DNA of 64,000 bases from Xestospongia muta. Taxonomy: Eukaryota > Porifera > Demospongiae > Haplosclerida > Petrosiidae. Shown piece after piece: positions 59,076 through 64,000 of this stretch (position 1 is the stretch's first letter; each line of letters begins with the position of its first letter). The notes under the pieces are model-generated. The model was not told the origin of the DNA, made no database searches, and saw nothing but the letters and a program-made list of their open reading frames with translations. The stretch lies in contig OY848917.1 of assembly GCA_963693285.1 (NCBI GenBank), positions 16,306,192 through 16,370,191 of the forward strand, given 5' to 3'. Both the position numbers and the translations under genes were made by a program.

Positions 59076-61640
59076 TTAGCATTTGGTGAGGGTGTTTCAA
59101 ACCTTGTTATAATAACATGACACTAGTTATATATACGTTTAGGAATAAGAACCATTCATACATTGCATAGCCCAGACTGAGCAAAAATGGGTCAGTTTCT
59201 CCCAAACTATAACTTTCTCCATCTAATGAATTATTTATACAAATTAATGTCATAACAAATAATAAGGAGAAAGTGTTAACTGAGTTGTAGTCGTCTTGTC
59301 AAGAGGCTAGTTATAGTTGTAAGCTGACATGTCCATTCAATTATGTTAGAAAGTCTGCTATTTTAATAGCCTAACGATTTTTTGTAGAGGTGAGAATATC
59401 TGCTGCTGTTATTGTTGCTGCTCCAGTTCTGAAGCTGCAACCAGCATTGTGGTTTGGTTCTGCAAGAGCTGTTACTGTGAATGCTTTGTCAATGGAGTAC
59501 CACTTCTAAATGACCACCCATTGGTCCTGAGATATTGAACTGTACATTAGTTTAGGAATAGCTCTGTATTAGATTGTCTAATATAGATATTCACTCTCGT
59601 TCCTAACTAGTTATATTTTGAAACTTTCAAGTAGACTTTTAGAGCTTAGTTCTGATAGTGAGTTCACTTCTATGTCTCATATACAAATGTTTAGTAGCTT
59701 AAAATTCTTGTTGTGATGATTCTGTTACTTCACAAGCTCTTAAAGGCCAAAGGAGCTTAACATTTCTGCAGCTGGCCCTTAGTTTTATTTTCAGTGTCTC
59801 TTATCTAGTGTCCAATTATGAAAAAACAGTTTCAGCATTGGCAAAATGATTGAGATGTAAGAATGATTAATTCTGGTTAAACTAAATGCAATTGAGAAAA
59901 GATAATATTTCTCTTGGATCAGAAAGGCTTAGTAGAATTTGGGTGTGATGGTTTGTGGCCAAGTATGTAAGGAGTTAGACCACTTTTATTATCTTTTTTT
60001 GCCTAAATAGAGGACAATAATACAGCAGTGTCAATGACATAGGTAAGGAAAATGTGATAACATAGATATCACAAAATGCTAACAACTTCCTAATGGTGCA
60101 ATTTATCCCAGTTAAATAGATGGGCTAGACATAGTTTAATGTGGTGGGTCTGGTTTGGTGATGTTCAGTCCATGCTGGAGGGCAGGAGGAGTGGCAACAG
60201 TGAATACACTATTGAGGTTTGGCTTGTGTCTGCCTGAAGGAATTGAGGAAATAATTGTTTATTTTCCTAACATCAGTTCAGTTAGATAATTATTTTTTCC
60301 TGCAATATGTGTTGACATAGAGACAATCAAAAATGGGCTCAAAGAAAAACAAACATCTTAAAAATGGATAATACATCAATGTTTAGTTGGGAAGATTGGA
60401 CTTGGAGTGATGGAGGCAGACTACCACTTCATTGTCACAGTTGGTAGGACTTCTTCTCTGAAGCCATTGTTATACTCAAATGAGCATTCTCCTCTAAGGT
60501 TGTTGTCAGATTTTGTTGGCAACTACTTGATTGTGGGTGCACATCTGGAAGGTATCTGATACAATTGTGTATATTACTGATGCTGTATGTAGCCCAACAT
60601 ACAGTTAATGTAAGGAGGCTTCCCCTTCTATTTGACCCTTAGCAAGTGCTTGTTTTCTGATGAATAGAAGTCTGCCTGTGCACCAATTTGCCTTTCCCAT
60701 ACTTCTGCATTGAGCTAGCAACTCAGTCTACTAGGTATAATACAGGAAACATTTTGATGGATCAATGCTATTGTCCACTTTCTAACCTTCAGTGTAGGAC
60801 AAATTTGTAATGAGTCTCCATTTTCTGGTGTAGATTTTGGGATAGCTACTTGCATGATTCATATGAGGAAACCTTCTGGGTTGAATAGTCAGACAATTGT
60901 GCTTAATGTTACTTCCTATTGCAAGTATAATCCTCAATTATATAGGGTTTGCTGTAGTGCTGAGATCATGTTTTTCTGCTAAAACTTAGAATATAATTTC
61001 TAGCTGTGGAGTTATAATTTGCTCATTCTCTTTCCAATAATGGAATCAGGAGTTTAACTGACTTCACCTGCTTTGTCTAGGATAGTGTACCTACTACAAG
61101 TTGACAATTGCAAGTTGCTAATGTTTGAGATCGATAATAACATGGATTTAATATAGACAGACTGCTGTTTTATGTTCTGACTGGACTACTTCAATATTTT
61201 AAACATAACCAATAAATAAGGTCATCAACATACTGTCGTAACATATAGTGAGGACATCAAAAAATGCTTTCTTTACTTATGAAGTAACTTTTATAGCCAT
61301 AGCAGCAGGACAATAACATATAGAAAAAGTACAGTGATAAACATAAATTACAAACAGGATGTTGTTACACTGAGCAGTACCGAATGTTTCTTGCTGTGAA
61401 CATGGGTGGTAATGAGCCCAAAATATTTGGGAGGATTGATGAAGTGAACACTGATGTTGTTGGTGGCAAGATAGAGGCTGTGGCTGCAAAACAATTAAGA
61501 TGTCTAATATTGCTCATCCATAGCACAGCAATTGTTTAAATTATAGTTTGTATGAGCCTTTTGCAATTCTATGGAGCTCAGCATCTTTTAGTACCAATCA
61601 GTTTAGCAGTTATTAGCAAGTATATAAATTGAGCCTATGT
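59076..61640. other. Intronic block, second copy of 28851-32129
   Basis: Similar throughout to the first copy, including the antisense reverse-transcriptase debris. It lacks about 0.5 kb present at 31600-32130. Confidence 0.55.
60400..60960 (-). pseudogene. DIRS-like reverse-transcriptase debris, copy 2
   Basis: Equivalent of 30398-30915 and more damaged. Present in both copies of the block, so it was in the intron before duplication. Confidence 0.45.
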
Positions 61641-62730
61641 TTAACTAATTTTATTCAATGCAATTTTGTCATTTGTTCTCTATGGTCTTTCTGTTTCCAC
61701 ATTTATGGTACTGTGATTACTTGCTATCTGAATATGTCTTTTACAAAATAATAGTTGGTGAGAGTGATATAATCTTGTATGATTTCTAAGTATATATTCA
61801 TTGCAATTTTGTTTATCAAATTTTCCATATTTATGGTATTATGACTACTTGTTATCTGTATACTTCCTTTACAATATAATTGTTGGTAAGTGTGATATAA
61901 TGCTAAAATATAAAATATAATTTCCAAGTGTATTCAATTAAATATTGTCATTTTGTTGATTCCATTCTTTTTTCCACATTTATGGTGATGTAATAAATTG
62001 TCATCTGAATGTGTCCTTTCTATATAATATAATAGCCAGTAAGTATGATAAATGTCTTTTACTATTTTAAAAATTTATGGTACTTTAGTTATATGTCAAT
62101 TGAATATGTCCTTTATATACAACAGATAGACTGTAAGTGTAATGTGTAATGTTCATTTTGTTTACTCCATTGTTTTTTTATTCCACAATTATGGTGCTAT
62201 AATTAATTGTCATCTGAATATTTTCTTTACAATATAATAGCCAGTAAATGTGATATAAATTCTTAAATACACTGTTGCCATTTTATTTATTCCATTACTT
62301 TTTGTGTCGATATTTATGGTGTTATGATCATTTCGTATGTGTCCTTTACAACAAAATAGTGGGTAAGTGTGATATAATATAGTACATGTTTTAAGGTATC
62401 CAATACAATATTGTTATTTTGTGTACTCTCTTGTTTGTTTCTTTGTTTGTTTTCCCTCATTTTTTGTTGCTCTGCTGATTAGTTATCAACTGAATGTGTC
62501 CCTTACAACAAAATAGTGAATAAGTGTGATATAATGTAGTACATGTTTTAAGGGGATGCAATGCAGTATTGTTATTTTGTGCACTCTCTTGTTTGTTTCC
62601 TTGTTTTCCACATTTATATTGCTCTGATTATTTGTTATCTGAATGTGTCCTTTATTACTTAATAGTCAGTAAGTGTGATATAATGTAGTATAATTTATGA
62701 ATTTATATTCAATGTAATGTTATCACATTT
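61641..62730 (+). repeat. Micro-exon-like splice-site array B2
   Basis: Equivalent of array B1. Intact units: TTG 61755 (donor GTGAGA), CCA 62036, ACT 62130, CCA 62241 (donor GTAAAT), TGG 62360, TCA 62666. As codons: L P T P W S. Two units are broken: near 61880 the acceptor AG is TG, and at 62517 the donor GT is AT with a TGA triplet. Triplets differ from the matching B1 units (e.g. GAG to TTG) although flanks are conserved. Confidence 0.8.
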
Positions 62731-62997
62731 TGTTTATTGTAATGTTTGTTTTGACTTTAATGCTTTTTTCTTCTGATTTTAATATATTATTTTTATTAGT
62801 TTTAGGATGTTTTAATTGTGTGTTTTAGATTTACCTTTTTTCTGAAATACTGATTGTTATTTGGTTAAAAGGACTTTAGTGTCATTACAAAGTTGTTGTA
62901 GTACATACATGTATACAACACTACTGGTATAGATAATGTACAATTATGATGATATATTTTTTAATTCATGTCAATGTGGTTATTATAATTTATTTAG
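62731..62997. other. Intron sequence before ankyrin exon 3, second copy
   Basis: Joins text matching 33440 to text matching 34565, lacking about 1.1 kb found in copy 1. Confidence 0.5.
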
Positions 62998-63078
62998 GAG
63001 GGATCTACTCCAGTTATAATAGCAGCAGACGAGGGACACAAAGATACACACAGAGCCAATCTAGACCTTGTTAACAAA
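62998..63078 (+). CDS. Ankyrin exon 3, second copy, shortened
   Basis: 81 nt, phase 0, good splice sites. Encodes EGSTPVIIAADEGHKDT then HRANLDLVNK. Compared with 34658-34756 it has an in-frame 18-nt deletion plus changes that remove most of the second helix. The frame is kept but the ankyrin fold is probably damaged. Confidence 0.65.
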
Positions 63079-63188
63079 GTAAGTGTTCATGTACATATGT
63101 TATATAACAAACCTTGTATAACTGAACATTATTTTATTGTGTTATTAGTCTAATTTGACAGTTGATGGTTTCTTTATTATTGCAGCAG

Positions 63189-63287
63189 GGAGGAAGTGGA
63201 GTTCTTCATTATGCAAGTTATGGACGATACACAGACATTTTTGAAATATTACTTAACTATAATGCTGATATCAATATTATTACAAAG
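63189..63287 (+). CDS. Ankyrin exon 4, second copy, GC donor
   Basis: 99 nt, open, encoding GGSGVLHYASYGRYTDIFEI then LLNYNADINIITK. The donor GT of copy 1 is GC here (GCAATT at 63288), which is used only in a minority of introns and here has a weak context. Confidence 0.65.
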
Positions 63288-64000
63288 GCAATTCAGATTA
63301 AGAAAATGAAGTTTACTATGCTGTACATAAGATAATCAACAGAATTGGAATTTTATGTACTATGACTGATAAGCCAATGACTATATTAGATTGAATAGCG
63401 AGAAAGTTACATTGTTAGTTGTATCAGTTAAGTATCATTACAACTTTTTTATTGTTGGATGTTTTGAAAGACCTCCTTATTGTCTGGAACACGTGGAACA
63501 ATTCCAAGTTCCCAGCTATTTTTCTTTATCATTTTTGTCACTAATAATAATAATAATTTATTATACAGTTATCAAAACACGTTTCATAAGAAAATGGAGT
63601 AAACAAGTAAATAAGAACATTTATAGAAACAAAGTAATGTAGAGTGGTTAAATCAGTCCAATACAAAGATTGCAACCATGACAGTAAGGATGGATATTGC
63701 ATCATCTTTACATAATAACACAGGCATATAATGCAACAATGTGTCTTGTTTAATTGACATAAATGTTGGCAAATTTTCTTAATTGTTTGTGCCCACCTAT
63801 GCTATTATGTAGAATGATGCAATTACCATCTCTACTATCTTGTATGTATTATTTGTGATAGTAGCCATTTCTACGTTAATTTGGATTCATTTTTAGAAAA
63901 TATTTTTAGTTACTAGTAAATTAATAAAACTTAATTACAACTTTAACATAGGCCATATTAATTTGTTTCTTTTCAGTATTAAATGTCATGGAATTTCTAC
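63288..64000. other. Intron sequence, second copy, to window end
   Basis: Matches 34967-35720, including a frameshifted relic of the antisense frame 35230-35613. The duplication continues beyond the window. Confidence 0.55.

Overview
This is eukaryotic, metazoan nuclear DNA. It is very AT-rich, has spliced genes with many short introns, and is full of transposon remnants and local duplications. Ankyrin/ZU5/death-domain genes, tiny introns and heavy AT bias fit a demosponge such as Amphimedon; that identification is inference, not a match. No rRNA, tRNA or CRISPR was seen.

Layout. 1-6.1 kb: mostly non-coding, with one decayed transposon-like ORF, a duplicated ~0.6 kb block and a microsatellite. 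6.1-12.3 kb (minus strand): a two-exon secreted class-3 lipase-like gene whose catalytic tail has been deleted, plus a detached copy of that tail 4 kb away; a small hAT-derived element with a 5-bp target duplication and a local tandem duplication lie between. 13.5-17.4 kb: a probable orphan exon and a divergent pair of unrecognised genes sharing a ~125 bp promoter. 18.9-20.5 kb: GC-richer foldback elements and a second hAT-derived copy. 20.5-45.6 kb: a long gene encoding seven ankyrin units (the first six one per phase-0 exon), then ZU5, UPA-like and death domains and a C-terminal membrane helix. A BEL/Pao retroelement remnant sits upstream of its ankyrin exons and DIRS-like RT debris lies in an intron. 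44.3-44.9 kb: a small unrecognised gene nested in its last intron. 48.3-48.9 kb: a frameshifted fragment resembling the DUSP-UBL region of USP4/15 deubiquitinases. 50.6-64.0 kb: a second, decaying copy of the 20.5-36 kb block, carrying its own hAT insertion.

The most unusual feature is in the long introns of the ankyrin gene. They are filled with tandem ~125-146 bp units. Each unit contains a splice acceptor (usually ..ATAG), exactly three bases, then a splice donor (usually GTAAGT). I count 60 such sites in five arrays. The acceptor and donor are conserved while the three bases between them vary (18 different triplets, none a stop). All neighbouring introns are phase 0, so each triplet would be one in-frame codon. 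This could be a tandem array of single-codon micro-exons or a recursive-splicing ladder that breaks a long intron into ~140-nt steps. RNA evidence is needed to decide.

Limits: exons were assigned by reading splice consensus and frame. For the main gene the coding length of the exons listed sums to 2,232 nt (744 codons including the stop) with every junction in phase, which supports the model. Its true first exon is unresolved.
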